Shown here piece after piece: positions 47,101-58,360 of a stretch of DNA of 64,000 nucleotides; position 1 is the stretch's first letter, and each line of letters begins with the position of its first letter. Under the pieces are notes generated by a model. It was given only the letters and a program-made list of their open reading frames with translations. It ran no database searches and had not been told where the DNA came from. The position numbers and the translations under genes were made by a program. This DNA is from Eurosta solidaginis (lineage: Eukaryota > Arthropoda > Insecta > Diptera > Tephritidae): assembly GCF_040869045.1 (NCBI RefSeq), contig NC_090323.1, positions 176,846,083-176,910,082 of the forward strand, in the 5' to 3' direction.

Positions 47101-49240
47101 CCGAAAACCATCCAGAAATGATGCCGGAAGAGCCCCCAAATGATCCCGAAAAAGTCCCCAAATGACCCCGACAATATCCCGGACGGATCCCGAAAACCAT
47201 CCAGAAATGATGCCGGAAGAGCCCCCAAATGATCCCGAAAAAGTCCCCAAATGACCCCGACGAGATCCCGCACGGATCCCGAAAACCATCCAGAAATGAT
47301 GCCGGAAGAGCCCCAAATGATCCCGAAAAGGATTCCGAAAACAATACAGAAATGATGCCGGAAAGGTCCTCAAATGATCCCCTAATAGTCCCGAAATGAC
47401 CGTGACGGGATCCCGACAACTATCCAGAAATGATGCCGAAAGGGTCCGCAAATGATCCCGTATTAGTCGAAAAAAAGTCCCGAAAGGACCACGACGGGAT
47501 CCCGGACGAATCCCAAAAACCATCCAGAAATGATGCTGGTAGGTATCCCAAATGATCCCGAAATAGTCCCGAAATGACCTCGTCGGCATCCCGGACGGAT
47601 CCCGAAAATTATCCAGAAATGATGCCGGAAAGGTTCCCAAATGATCCCCTAATAGTCCCGAAATTACCCTAATGGGATCCCGGACGGATCCCGAAAACCA
47701 TTCAGAAATGATGCCGAAAGGGTTCCCAAATGATCCCGCATTAGTCGCGAAAAATTCCCGAAATGACCCTGACGGGATCCCGGACGGATCCCGAAAACCA
47801 TCCAGAAATGATGCCGAAAGGGTCCCCAAATGATCCCGTATTAGTCGCGAAAAAGTCCCGAAATGACCCGACGGGATCCCGGACGGATCCCGAAAACCAT
47901 CCAGAAATGATGCCGGATGAGCCCAAAAATGATCCCGAAAAAGTCCCCAAATGACCCCGACGAGATCCCGGACGGATCCCGAAAACCATCCAGAAATGAT
48001 GCCGGAAGAGCGCCAAATGATCCCGAAAAAGTCCCCAAATGACCCCGACGATATCCCGGACGGATCCCGAAAACCATCCAGAAATGATGCCTGAAGAGCC
48101 CCCAAATGATCCCGAAAAAGTCCCCATATGACCCCGACGAATTCCGCACGGATCCCGAAAACCATCCAGAAATGATGCCGGAAGGGTCCCCAAATGATCG
48201 CGAAATAGTCCCGAAATGATTCCGGAATAGTCCCGAAAATGTTCCAAAATAACCCCGACGGGATCTCGGACGGATCCCGTAAACTATACAGAAATGATCC
48301 CGGAAGGGTCCCAAAATGATCCCGAAATAGTCCCGAAAAAGTCCCGAAATTACCCCGGCGTAATCCCGGACCGATCCCGAAAACCATCCAGAAATGATCC
48401 CGGAAGGGTCTCGATATGACCCTTACGGGATTACAAATAAGGTGAAGCTAATTATAAAACCATGTTAATAAGGTAGCAGGCGCATTGGAGCGAATAAAAA
48501 GTTAGATAGAAACATACAGGTAAAGCTAATAAAAGCGTGCTAATAAAAACAATTGATGGAGGGCGGATGGCGGGAGTAAAGGAGAGGACCACTGATCGTT
48601 CCTCCAAAATTGTCTAGATCTCGTTCTGTATGTACCAGATACCAAAAACTATTGATTTAGGAGAAAATTTAGATTGAGTTATAACAATTTATGGATTTTA
48701 CACCAGAGGGGGAGATAAAGGGGGGCGGGCGGAGGGTGTCACTGCTTACTTTGTAAGCCCTCGACTTATTTGACCCGTTGAGTCTGTGATATTGGTGAAG
48801 GCCAGTATACGTAAAGTTATAATGTGTAAAAATTATGAAAAATAATTTCTCGAAGGGGTCGTGGGACCCCCACCCCTCTTTCCATGTTCGAAAAAAATTT
48901 TGCTAGTAGACTACTGTCTGTGTCCCAAATTTCATCAAAATCCGTGTAGCTATTCTGGCGTGATTCAGTCGCAAAGACGAAAAAATATGATAATTAAATT
49001 ATAACTGTTCCTAGGGGGCGGGGACCACGCCCCTTTTGAAAAATATATAGCTAGTAGATCCTTCTAGACTATTGGCTATATGTGTGCAAAATTTCATCCA
49101 AATCGGTCCAGCCGTTCTTGCGTTATTGAGTCACAAAGACAAACGTCTGGACAAACATCCAAACATCCAAACATCCAAACATCCAAACATCCAAACATCC
49201 AAACATCTTAACATCCAAACTTTCCCATTTATAATATATA
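44158..49240 (+). mobile_element. Composite repeat unit 3 (5.08 kb)
   Basis: Third head-to-tail unit. The array spans 44,312-48,430 and the tail runs to TTTATAATATATATTAG near 49,240, where a short ATTAGAT simple repeat marks the outer edge. Confidence 0.75.
44312..48430 (+). repeat. Hierarchical 11-bp array of unit 3
   Basis: Same monomers. A duplicated block (GGTCCTCAAATGATCTCCCA region) appears at about 45,697 and 46,240 within the unit, evidence of recent internal expansion. The longest minus-strand ORF in the array (437 codons, 47,074-48,387) is explained by the repeat and not called as a gene. Confidence 0.9.
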
Positions 49241-49558
49241 TTAGATATTAGATTAGATATATTAGATTAGATTATCTGATGTATGCATTGAAAATTGCCT
49301 GCAGAAGTCGCGAGAGTATTTCATCGACTCCGACAGACAAAATGTTTGTTAGTGAACTATTTAAAATCTAAAATGAATAAGCCCACAAAACTCTAGCCAA
49401 TGAACTATTCAAAAGCTGGCTAGTATAAATAACTCTACGAAATTCTAGTCAATGAACTAGAATGTTTGCCGAATACTTTGGAAATTGATTGCATGGATCT
49501 TGTCACCCCCTAATCTGTAAATGCAAGTAGTAGTAGTAGTTTAAGTAAATATAGTTTA
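49241..49558. other. Short spacer, nothing recognised
   Basis: Starts with an ATTAGAT simple repeat, then contains a phrase repeated twice (about CTAGCCAATGAACTATTC and CTAGTCAATGAACTAG). No gene. Confidence 0.45.
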
Positions 49559-50574
49559 AAACAAGTAAGGAAGGCTAAGTTCGGGTGTAACCGAACATTA
49601 CATACTCAGTTGAGAGCTGTGGAGACAAAGTAAGGGAAATCACCATGTTGTAAAAGGAAACTAGGGTAACCCTGGAATGTGTTTGTATGAGATGTGTAAC
49701 AAATGGAAGGTATTAAAAAGTATTTTAAGAGGAAGTGGGCCATAGATCTATAAATGGACGCCATTTAAAGATATCGCCATAAAGGTGGACCAGGGGTGAC
49801 TCTAGAATTTGTTTATACTATATGGGTATCAAATGAAAGGTGTTAATGAGTATTTTAAAAGGGAGTGGGCCTTAGTTCTATAGGTGGACGCCTTTTCGAG
49901 ATATCGCCATAAAGGTGGACCAGGGGTGACTCTAGAATTTGTTTGTACGATATGGGTTGTGAAGGCGTTTTCGAGATATCGACCAAAATGTGGACCAGGC
50001 TGATCCAGAACATCATCTGTCGGGTACCGCTAATTTATTTATATATGTAATACCACGAACAGTATTCCTTCCAAGATTCCAAGGGCTTTTGATTTCGCCC
50101 TGCAAAACTTTTTCATTTCCTTCTACTTAATATGGTAGGTGTCACACCCATTTTACCAAGTTTTTTTCTAAAGTTATATTTTGCGTCAATAGACCAATAC
50201 AATTACCATGTTTCATACCTTTTTTCGTATTTGGTATATAATTATGGCATTTTTTTTCATTTTTCGTAATTTTCTATATCGAAAAAGTGGGCGTGGTTAT
50301 TGTCCGATATCGTTTATCATTTTAAATAGCGATCTGAAATGAGTGCCCAGGAACCTACATACCAAATTTCATCAAGATACCTCAAAATTTACTCAAGTTA
50401 TCGTGTTAACGGACAGACGGACGGACGGATGGCTCAATCGAATTGTTTTTCGATACTGATGATTTTGATATATGGATGTCTATATCTATCTCGATTCCTT
50501 TATACCTGTACAACCAACCGTTATGCAATCAAAGTTAATATACTCTGTGAGCCCTGCTCAACTGAGTATAAAAA
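49559..50574 (+). mobile_element. HINE-like repeat, copy E (internally deleted, 1 kb)
   Basis: Both family ends are present, but only about two minisatellite units remain, and one of the two ATATCGAAAAAGTGGGCGTG boxes is gone. The sequence before the box matches the first box of copy F (57,035) and that after it matches the second (57,793). About 760 bp has therefore been lost between two similar boxes. Confidence 0.85.
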
Positions 50575-51390
50575 CTAACAAACACGTGTAAAACACAACG
50601 TGTTCGTGTCCGCACTTCTAAGCACAACTCGTGTTGCAGCGATTTGTTTAGCCATTGCCGCTATATATACAAGTGAAGCTAATATAAGCGTTTTAAAAAT
50701 TGCTCGTTGATACTGTACTTTAAGTGTATTCAGCGAAAATATTCTACAGAATGTATATTTTATGATAATTATAATTTTTGTGTATGTACATATTATCTCG
50801 TTAACTTATATAGAAAATCTTCTGGTTAACGAGGCTTCAAAAGCTCCGGCAGGTTCTGCGAATTTTAATGATTTGCTGTATTATATTCACTCAATCGCAA
50901 AGCAAATGAGTATGACATTTTCAACTTTATTTGTGCGTCGCTGACTTATTCTTTTGTTATCTTTATATCGCTTTTCAAAGCATACATTTCTTTATACATA
51001 TTTGAATTTTCTCAAAACTGATAGACCTTTATTTACTAAAAAAGTTAGCATCGTTGCCGAGCAATGATTAAAGAAAATGTATATAAAGGCTGACTCACGT
51101 AGTTAAATAAACTTATTTTATTTAATAAAATATGTGCAGCTATTACAATGCATGTAAATTGCTATGTATGTGTGTGTGTAACTAAACGTTTTGTTATTTT
51201 GAGTATGCTGAAGTACAAAGCAGTATGCTAATATTAATATAACTTAACGAGTAGCAACTCAACAAACTTTTATGTTTAATAATTGAAAAGCAAATGAAAG
51301 TTGTTTTGTTAAAAACCTGCCAATTACATGTAAATATATCACTACTAGCTGGAAATATGGGCACAGGTGCGTATACGTAACTTTTTTTAC
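50575..51390. other. Stretch with one weak short ORF
   Basis: A 60-codon plus-strand ORF (50,762-50,944) has a hydrophobic N-terminus resembling a signal peptide. A TATATATA lies about 100 bp upstream and AATAAA-like signals follow at about 51,104. No homology is recognised. The arrangement could be chance in AT-rich DNA. Confidence 0.2.
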
Positions 51391-51840
51391 GTTTTTATAC
51401 CCATCTGTACTTGTACACAGGGTACTTTAACTTTGATAGGATAATGGTTGGTTGTACAGGTATAAAGAAATCGAGATAGATATAACTTATATAAAAATCA
51501 TCAGTATCGGAAAAAGTTTGATTAATCCATGTCCGTCCGTCCGTCCCTCCGTGCGTGCGACCGTCTGTCCGTTAACACGATAACTTGAGAAAAATTGAGG
51601 TATCTTGATGAAATTTGACCAAATAACATGATAACTTGAGCAATTATTGATATATCTTCACCAAAATCGGCATACGGACTTAGCTAGACCCAAAATCGAT
51701 TGGTATTGGAATGACCGAAATCGAGCGATAACCACGCTCACTTTTTGATATCGAAAATTTATAAAAATGCAAAAAATTTGACAATTAAAAACGAAAACCG
51801 CTAAGCTAATGAAATTTGATAGGTGGATTGGTTTTATGAC
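51391..51840 (-). mobile_element. Diverged relative of the HINE-like family, truncated
   Basis: Resembles the minus-oriented end of copies A and B (GATAATGGTTGGTTGTACAG, AATCGAGATAGATATA, (GTCC)n, AACACGATAACTTGAG) but starts TTTTTATACCCATCTGTACT in place of the usual ACTCAGTTGAG. It fades out before the SINE at about 51,880. It appears to be a distinct subfamily. Confidence 0.65.
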
Positions 51841-51879
51841 TCAAGGCGTAAGTGCAAAAAAAAATTTGGAGAACACGCA

Positions 51880-52230
51880 GGGCACCATCCCACCCATATT
51901 TAGAAGCAGAAAATTTGGGAGCTGTAAATCAAAAGCCGAACATCCGAAGAGACTCTTGGCCGAGCTTCTCTTCCAAATTACGTTGTGCTCCTTTTAATTT
52001 TTCCTGCAGATTGGCAAGAAGGGACCTACATGTTTATACGTCACCTTCGAACGGCATTTGGAAGACAGATGAGTTTTCACTAAGAAGATTTTCATGGCAG
52101 AAATACCCTCGCAGTGTTTGCAAACACTTCCAAAAGGCGACCAAGATTAAAAAAAAAATTTTTTTTTAGTTTGAACACAGGGCCTTTGATGTGGTAGGCC
52201 GTGCATGCTGCCACCATACCACGGCGCCCA
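51880..52230 (-). mobile_element. SINE copy, diverged
   Basis: Same SINE family. The minus strand has GGTATGGTGGCAGCATGCAC (A-box region) and the body, including the TCATTTGTCTTCCAAATGCC-like part. It ends less clearly near 51,900. Confidence 0.6.
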
Positions 52231-52512
52231 CAAGTGTAGATACAGATAATCAAGCCGTTAGCGAGGCCCTATGGAATGTGACACTATGCTGTTATGAGTT
52301 CAACAACTATTCTGATATATCTAAAGCTCCGATCTTTTGATTATATCTTTTCATAGCTCAGAATTGTCAAGAAGAAAAAAATTTACAACGCGCGTATTTT
52401 AGAAACATGTGTGTGTGTGTGTTCGCAACTAGCACAAGCAACAACACTAACAGAAAATGTACAACAATTTTTGTATTAAACAAACTTCGAAGCGAAGATG
52501 ACCGCAGTTTGT

Positions 52513-52842
52513 TGGGCGGCCGCTGTGACCCTGGGTTTACATCCCAGGCAAAGCAACATCAAAATTTTAGAAAAAAGTTGTTTCAATTAAAAGAAAATTT
52601 TTCTAACGGGGTCGCCCCACGTCAGTGTTTGGCAAGCACTTCGAGTGTACTTCTGCCCTGAAAAGCTCTCAGTGAAAACTCATCTGCCTTGCAGATGCCG
52701 TTCGGAGTCGGCATAAGACAAGTATGTCCCATCCCGCCAATTTGTAAGAAAAATAAAAAGGAGCACGACGCAAATTGGAAGAGAAGTTTGACCTAAAATC
52801 ACCTCGGAAGTTATCGCGCCTTACATTTATTTATTTAGATAC
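52513..52842 (+). mobile_element. SINE copy with internal 5' deletion
   Basis: Reads GGGCGGCCGCTGTG then directly CCTGGGTTTACATCCCAGGC, so the A box and the segment between the two boxes are missing. The body and tail (CGCGCCTTACATTTATTTAT) are well preserved. Without its A box it should be transcriptionally dead. Confidence 0.75.
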
Positions 52843-53912
52843 CTACATAATGTCAAACCATTGATGCACACGAGAGCTTCGCAGAGCTTTGGAAAACTAT
52901 TCGGCGTTCATTTACACGTCGTGGAGCACAGCGACAGAAATTCAGTAAAGCAGGCTTGTACTGCAAGCATCTGACATTTCATGTGAGAGTTCTATGCTCA
53001 AAAGACTCTCCATGTGAACGAATAGTAGCAAAAAAAGCATTTGTTCACCTCTGTGTTAAATTATACACACACACAAACCACATTGCTGCTCGCTTCGCAT
53101 TTTGCTTGATGCTTGACGTATTTTTTACTTTGTGGTACGAAGGTGCAGCTACACATTCTTCAAGTGTTTACATTTTTATATATTGCCGACCGTTGAATTT
53201 TATTTAATTTTATAATAGATGTTCGATCAACATGTTTCATTTAGCATTAAATTGAAATTTTGAAGGACAGATCCCCGTTCTCGCAACGGTACATTTATGT
53301 ATATAACATATAATAATGATGAATTGCCCAAAACATCCTAACGTTCAGATGCTTATATGAACACACATATATGTATGACACATTTATGTGTGACATACTG
53401 TCCTGACAGTTATGACAGCTAAACTCTCATTTATACGTGTTCTCAACATAAATATCGATTTATTAAATGTAATGTAATTTTCGTACCATTTGACGAGAAC
53501 GATTAATGACACTTCGTTAACCTGTTTGAATACAAAAGGCACGTTCCAATGTCCATATGTTTTTTTAGTATACATGTATGTTCCATATATGTAAGAATGG
53601 TAGTTGAGTAATTGCGTTCCATTCAGCGCATGTCCTCGTCCGACATTACACTGTTTAACAAAGAAAATTTGATGAATAATAGTCAGTTGTCCGCTTCAGC
53701 TGTAAATTAAAAAGCTGACATGATAAAATTACAACTTTCTCTGAGTAAATAGTTTTAATTAAATTCTGCTAATAGGAAATACGTTGAACACAACAGAATG
53801 ATATCCCGCAGGTTGACCAACAACTAGATATATAACTAATGACAATGCTTCTGAAAATAATTAATTTTGAGCGTTAGGCATACCACGCATGTATTTTCAA
53901 TTTAATACTCTC
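52843..53912. other. AT-rich stretch, no gene recognised
   Basis: Contains ATGTATG/ATATGT simple stretches. An 83-codon ORF at 52,956-53,207 shows no motif. Confidence 0.4.
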
Positions 53913-54085
53913 TTAAACCTAGAAAGATAACGTTATTTTTTTACCCCAGAAAGATAACGTACGTCTGAGAGACGTAGCTGAGAAAATTGAGGACGATAAT
54001 GTCCTCTCGTTACGATTGTGGGAGAGTGAAAGCAAAATTAAAACAACGTACGTCTCATAGACGTACGTTATCTCACTAGGGTTAA
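53913..54085. mobile_element. piggyBac-type MITE, 173 bp
   Basis: TTAA lies at both edges (53,913-53,916 and 54,082-54,085). Inward, the left end reads ACCTAGAAAGATAACGT. The right end, read inward on the other strand, is CCCTAGTGAGATAACGTACG. A second copy of the end motif, CCCAGAAAGATAACGTACGT, follows inside the left end. A palindrome TACGTCT..AGACGTA sits next to each inner end. TTAA targets and CCY-starting inverted ends are piggyBac hallmarks. It has no coding capacity. Confidence 0.65.
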
Positions 54086-55151
54086 AAATTAAAAAAAAAA
54101 AAACCTTAAAAAGAAACTTGTAAACGCGTCTGGTTAAAAAAATAACCAAAAAAGTTTTAAAATTTCAAAACATAAAGTTGTACACAAACGTGGTTTCAAA
54201 ATAAAAAAAAAATTAAATATAACTTGTATTCCGGAAAATTTTAATAGTGGAATCTTGTGGAACCATGGGTTAAAAATAAAACCAAGAATTTCAGAATGTA
54301 TATAGTATATAAACTTGTTAACTTTTCCGGTGTTAAAACAAATTCAAGAGGCTAACAAACTGAAATTAGAAACTTGCAGGCACTTCCGGTTTTAAAACGA
54401 ATCTATAAAGTTTGAAAAATCCAAAATGAAGACCTTCATATATCTGCAGTATAAAAACCAACCAAAAAGTTTAAAAAATTCTAAAATAAAAACTAGTATA
54501 CTCTCTGGGGGTAAAGGCAAAAGAAAAAGGTTGAAAGTTCTAAAAATGTAGACTCTAAGACATTTGCTACTTTGAAACGAAATTGTAAAGCTTAAGAGAC
54601 ATAAGCATTTTCAGTTTAAAAACCAATCGAAAAATCTTAAAATAGAAACTGGCGGACTCTCTGGGTTTAAAACAAAACAAAAATTCAAAGGTTCTGAAGA
54701 TGAAAACTTTTAGACACTTCCGGTTTTAAAACCAAACTATAAAGTTTAAAAATCCGAAATATAGACCATTAGACATCTACAGTTTTAAAACTAACCCGAA
54801 AGGGTTTAAAAATCTTAAAATATATACTATTGGACACTCTTAGCTCTAAACAAAAAGAAAAGTTTGAAAGTTCTGAAAACTTAGACTTGCAGACACATCC
54901 GCTTTTTAAACGAAACTATAAATTTTAAAAATCTGAATTATAGATCTTAAAACAAACCCAGAAAGTTTAAAATATCTTATAATAAAAAATTGTAAACTCT
55001 CTGGTTTTAAAACAAAACAAGAAGTTTAAAAGTTCTGAAAATGTAAACTTTTAGACACTTCCGCTTTTAAAACCAAACTATAGAGTTCAAGAAATCCAAA
55101 ATATACATCTTTAAATATATCAAGTTTTAAAATCAACCCGATGTATGTAAA
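54086..55151 (+). repeat. Degenerate 59-bp repeat in a trimer of about 155-180 bp
   Basis: Related 55-65-bp units each contain a TTTTAAAAC-like start, an AAGTTTAAAAAT-like middle and TAGAC-like ends. Every third unit is marked by GACACTTCCGGTTTTAAAAC or a variant, near 54,379, 54,558, 54,713, 54,891 and 55,055. The 5' part (54,086-54,300) is most decayed. Confidence 0.65.
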
Positions 55152-58095
55152 AACAAGTAAGGAAGGCTAAGTTCGGGTGTAACCGAACATTACATACTCA
55201 GTTGAGAGCTGTGGAGACAAAGTAAGGGAAAATCATTATGTTGTAAAAAAAACCTAGGGTAACCCTGGAATGTGTTTGTATGAAAAGTGTATCAAATGGA
55301 AGGTATTAAAGAGTATTTTAAAGGAAGCGGGCCATTGTTCCCTAGATGGACGCCATTTAGGGATATCGCCATAAAGGTGGACCAGGCCTGACTCTAGAAT
55401 TTGTTTGTACGATATGGGTATCAAATGAAATGTGTTAATGATAATTTTAAAAGGGAGTGGACCTTAGTTCTATAGGTGGACGCCTTTTCGGAATATCGTT
55501 ATAAAAGTGGACCAGGGTTGACTCTAGAATGCGTTTGTACAATATCCGTATCAAACGAAAGGTGTTAATGAGTATTTAAAACGGGAGTGGGCCTTAGTTC
55601 TATAGGTGGAAGCCTTTTCGGAATATCGTTATAAAAGTGGACCAGGGTTGACTCTAGAATGCGTTTGTACAATATGGGTATCAAACGAAAGGTGTTAATG
55701 AGTGTTTTAAAAGGGAGTGGGCCTTAGTTCTATGGGTGGACGCCTTTTCGGGATGTCGCCATAAAGATGGACCAGGGGTGACTCTAGAATTTGTTTGTAC
55801 GATATGCGTATCAAATGAAAGGTGTTAATGAGTATTTTAAGAGGGCGTGGGCCTTAGTTCTATATGTGGATGCCTTTTCGAGATATCGCCATAAAGATGG
55901 CCCAGGGGTGACTCTAGAATTTGTTTGTACGATATGAGTATCAAATGAAAGGTGTTAATGAGTATTTTAAGAGGGCGTGGGCCTTAGTTCTAAAGGTGGA
56001 TGCCTTTTCGAGATATCGCCATAAAGGTGGGCGAGGGGTGACTCTAGAATTTTTTTGTACGATATGGGTATCAAATGAAAAGTGTTAATGAGTATTTTAA
56101 AAACGAGTGGGCCTTAGTTCTATAGGTGGACGCCTTTTCGGAATATCGTTATAAAAGTGGACCAGGGTAGACTCTAGAATGCGTTTGTACAATATGGGTA
56201 TGAAACGAAAGGTGTTAACAAGTGTTTTAAAAGGTAGTAGGCCTTAGTTGTATGGTTGGACGCCTTTTCGGGATATCGCCATAAACGTGGACCAGGGGTG
56301 ACTCTAGAATGCGTTTGTACAATATGGGTATCAAATGAAAAGTGTTAATGAGTATTTTAAAAGGGCATGGGCCTTAGTGCTATAAGTGGACGCCTTTTCG
56401 AGATAAATGAAAGGTGTTAATGAGTATTTTAAAAGGGAGTGCGCCTTAGTTCTATAGGTGGATGCCTTTTCGAGATATCGCCATAAAAGTGGGCCAGGGG
56501 TGAATCTAGAAGTTTTTTGTACGATATGGGTATCAAATGAAAGGTGTTAATGAGTATTTTAAAAAGGAGTGGGCCTTAGTTCTATATGTGGACGCCTTTT
56601 CGAGATATTGCCATCAACGTGGACCAGGGGTGACTCTAGAATGTGTTTGTACGATATGGGTATCAAATTAAAGGTATTAATGAGGGTTTTAGAAGGGAGT
56701 GGCCCTTAGTTGTATATGTGAAAGCGTTTTCGAGATATCGACCTAAATGTGGACCAGTGTGATCCAGAACATCATCTGTCGGGTACCGCTAATTTATTTA
56801 TATATGTAATACCACGAACAGTATTCCTTCCAAGATTCCAAGGGCTTTTGATTTCGCCCTGCAAAAATTTTTCATTTTCTTCTACTTAATATGGTAGGTG
56901 TCACACCCATTTTACCAAGTTTTTTTCTAAAGTTATATTTTGCGTCAATAGACTAATACAGTTACCATGTTTCATCCCTTTTTTCGTATTTGGTATATAA
57001 TTATGGCATTTTTTTCATTTTTCGTAATTTTCGATATCGAAAAAGTGGGCGTGTTCATAGTCGGATTTCGGCCATTTTTTACACCAATACAAAGTGAGTT
57101 CAGATAAGTACGCGAACTGAGTTTAGTAAAGATATATCGATTTTTGCTCAAGTTATCGTGTTAACGGACGAGCGGAAGGACAGACGGTGAACTGTGTATA
57201 AAAACTGGGCGTGGCTTCAACCGATTTCGCCATTTTTCACAGAAAACTGTTATCGTCCTAGAATCTAAGCCTCTACCAAATTTCACAAGGATTGGTAAAT
57301 TTTTGTTCGACTTATGGCATTAAAATTATCCTAGATAAATTAAATGAAAAACGGCGGAGCCACGCCCATTTTGAAATTTTCTTTTATTTTTGTATTTTGT
57401 TGCAACATATAATTACTGGAGTTGAATGTTGACATAATTTACTTATATACTGTAAAGATATTAACTTTTCTTTTAAAATTTGAATTAAAAAATTTTTTTT
57501 TTAAAAAGTGGGCGTGGTCGTTCTCCGATTTTGCTAATTTTTACTAAGCAGATATATAGCAATAAGAGTAACGTTCCTCCCAAATTTCATCATGATATCT
57601 TCAACAACTGCCAAATTACAGCTTGCAAACTTCTAAATTACGTTCTTTTAAAAGTGGGCGGTGCCACGCCCATCGTCCAAATTTTTACTAGTTTTCTATT
57701 CCGCGTCATAAGTTCAACTCATCTACCAAGTTTTATCGCTTAAACGGTATTTGGTAATGAGTTATCGCACTTTTTCAATTTTTCGAAATTTTCGATATCG
57801 AAAAAGTGGGCGTGGTTATTGTCCGATATCGTTCATTTTAAATAGCAATCTGAGATTAGTGTCCATGAACCTACATACCAAATATCATCAAGATACCACG
57901 AAATTTACTCAAGTTATCGTGTTAACGGACAGACGTACGGACGGACGGACATGGCTCAATCAAATTTTTTTCGATCCTGATGATTTTGATATATGGAAGT
58001 CTATATCTATCTCGATTCCTTTATACCTGTACAACCAACCCTTATCCAATCAAAGTTAATATACTCTGTGAGCTCTGCTCAACTGAGTATAAAAA
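55152..58095 (+). mobile_element. HINE-like repeat, copy F (most complete plus-strand copy)
   Basis: AACAAGTAAGGAAGGCTAAG at 55,152, hairpin GTTCGG-GTGTAA-CCGAAC, minisatellite (55,300-56,760, about 11 units), box-containing half (56,760-58,050) with (ACGG)n, and right end GAGCTCTGCTCAACTGAGTA near 58,086. It inserted at the edge of, or inside, the 59-bp array. Confidence 0.85.
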
Positions 58096-58201
58096 TATCC
58101 ACGTGCGCTTGGCTTGGAAATTGCCTTATAATGACACATAAAAATAACTAGTCTCGGTTGAGAACTTTGTTCTCTGAAAATGACTGCAGCAAACGTTTAA
58201 C

Positions 58202-58239
58202 ATATCGTTAGCTTAATGGGAAAATGTGCTAAGTCACTT
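58202..58239 (+). repeat. 38-bp inverted repeat, left arm
   Basis: ATATCGTTAGCTTAATG...AAAATGTGCTAAGTCACTT. 36 of 38 bases match the reverse complement of 63,504-63,541. The pair encloses 5.3 kb of nested elements. Confidence 0.8.
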
Positions 58240-58360
58240 ACGAATTTTATAGGAAACGAAAAAAAAATTATAATTTTTGAAATAACCTTTTTTTAAAACT
58301 GTGAATGAGGATACCTTAGTTGCAATACGTTTGAGTGTAGAAGCTTTGAAAAAGATAAAT

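Noticed and set aside
32975..48430. Many long ORFs across the arrays, up to 437 codons on the minus strand, encoding repetitive Phe/Gly/Ser/Arg-rich peptide
   Set aside because: Because 11 is not a multiple of three, reading any frame of the consensus runs through all three phases in 33 bp. On the minus strand this gives a stop-free 11-residue repeat (ISGSFRDHFGI type); on the plus strand it meets TGA once per 33 bp. The ORFs are arithmetic by-products: frames overlap, starts are arbitrary, and unit phase breaks shift the frame.
32975..48430. Possible CRISPR-like array of regularly spaced repeats
   Set aside because: Eukaryotic transposon context, no constant repeat with unique spacers (the 'spacers' are themselves related 11-mers), and no cas genes.
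50762..50944. Short secreted-peptide gene with TATA box and polyA signal
   Set aside because: One 60-codon ORF in AT-rich DNA with chance-level signals and no homology recognised. Transcript evidence would be needed, so it is mentioned only as a weak ORF.
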